Assembly (NCBI RefSeq): GCF_000143415.4
Contig: NW_003314297.1
Span: forward strand, 875,356-906,388
From: Selaginella moellendorffii
Taxonomy: Eukaryota > Streptophyta > Lycopodiopsida > Selaginellales > Selaginellaceae
Direction: 5' to 3'
DNA: 31,033 bases
Position numbers and translations under genes: made by a program. A model generated the notes under the pieces. That model was not told the origin of the DNA. It saw only the letters and a program-made list of their open reading frames with translations, and searched no databases. Every line of letters starts with the position of its first letter. The first letter of the stretch is position 1. Below are positions 30,602 through 31,033 of the stretch, in pieces.

Positions 30602-31033
30602 TCAAGTGGATTTGTTTAAGTCTACTACATAAGTAATGAGAATGTTTCTAACCTCTATAGCAGTGACATGAGGCTCCAGTCGCCAGCCTTGTGGTTGATT
30701 AGTCACTGGCTCAGGCTCAATGTCTATTTCCCCTATGTCACCTATACTAATAATGAAGTTATGCAGAATGCAAGTTGTTTTTATGGCAACTGTTAGTTGA
30801 GTGATAGTCTCAACTTTAACCAACTTCCTAAACATCCTCCAACGACCTGTAAGCAATCCAAAACTTCTCTCACATACCATTCTCAAAGATGACAAATAAA
30901 AGTTGAATGCTTCCCTCAATTTAGTTCCATTTGCACTTGGAAATGATTGGTCCATTAAAAATTTCACCTGATTGAGCTCTTTTGTAGAATGAACTCTTCC
31001 TCAAAATAGTTATATCATGCAACTCCCAAGATC
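30602..31033 (-). mobile_element. PIF/Harbinger-type transposase, C-terminal part, cut by window edge
   Basis: The minus strand reads HDITILRKSSFYKRAQSGE at the window edge. After a frame change, possibly an intron starting CAG|GTGAAA, it continues FPSANGTKLREAFNFYLSSL, then RMVCERSFGLLTGRWRMFRK and TTCILHNFIISIGD. This is the DDE_4/HARBI1 nuclease C-terminus. The Glu in CERSFG is the third acidic residue of the DDE triad, and the two Asp residues lie upstream outside the window. An open frame of about 120 codons remains, ending at 30602, so this copy is fairly young or only partly decayed. Confidence 0.75.

Noticed and set aside
1-31033. tRNA, rRNA or CRISPR features
   Set aside because: No cloverleaf-like B-box context, rRNA segment or spaced repeat array was recognised by eye; a tRNA or covariance-model scan would be needed to exclude them fully.

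Overview
The window looks like nuclear DNA of a seedless vascular plant, most likely a spikemoss (Selaginella). This is inference. It rests on compact many-exon genes with introns mostly about 45-75 nt, on PPR-gene debris, and on a nuclear plastid-type penicillin-binding protein, a gene kept in mosses and lycophytes but absent from Arabidopsis. No search could be run. Product names come from recognising protein motifs, and exon models were built by hand from GT-AG sites and reading-frame phase.

Layout. 1-7.5 kb is AT-rich, repetitive DNA with wreckage of a chloroplast LEPA (EF4-type translation factor) gene. One middle-exon block is present three times on the minus strand. The C-terminal exons are present twice on the plus strand, inside a ~2.5 kb direct duplication (copies at about 971-3440 and 4793-7445). 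7.6-9.05 kb holds two broken PPR fragments in opposite orientation.

9.3-24.1 kb is the gene-rich core, with six apparently intact genes: fatty acid amide hydrolase (+, 19 coding exons, 605 aa); a PTP1-type protein tyrosine phosphatase (-, 8 exons, 384 aa); a BTR1-type triple-KH RNA-binding protein (+, 8 exons, 370 aa); an HR-like lesion-inducing family membrane protein (+, 5 exons, 154 aa); an NPF/PTR proton-coupled transporter (-, 5 exons, 605 aa); and a bifunctional class A penicillin-binding protein (-, 18 exons, 839 aa). All six reconstruct with consistent splice phase and recognisable catalytic or family motifs. The amidase and phosphatase converge with 21 bp between stop codons. The phosphatase and KH genes diverge from a ~470 bp shared promoter that contains three MSA-like (AACGG) motifs.

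24.3-31 kb is mostly mobile-element debris: a decayed hAT-type transposase, Ty3/gypsy RNase H and integrase remnants, and the C-terminal part of a PIF/Harbinger transposase at the right edge. In this very AT-rich stretch there is one intact 276-codon ORF (26564-27394, -). It encodes a GNA-type mannose-binding lectin domain behind an N-terminal half I do not recognise.

The two most interesting items are the intact plastid-type peptidoglycan synthase, which bears on plastid wall building and division, and the AT-rich lectin with its unassigned N-terminal half.
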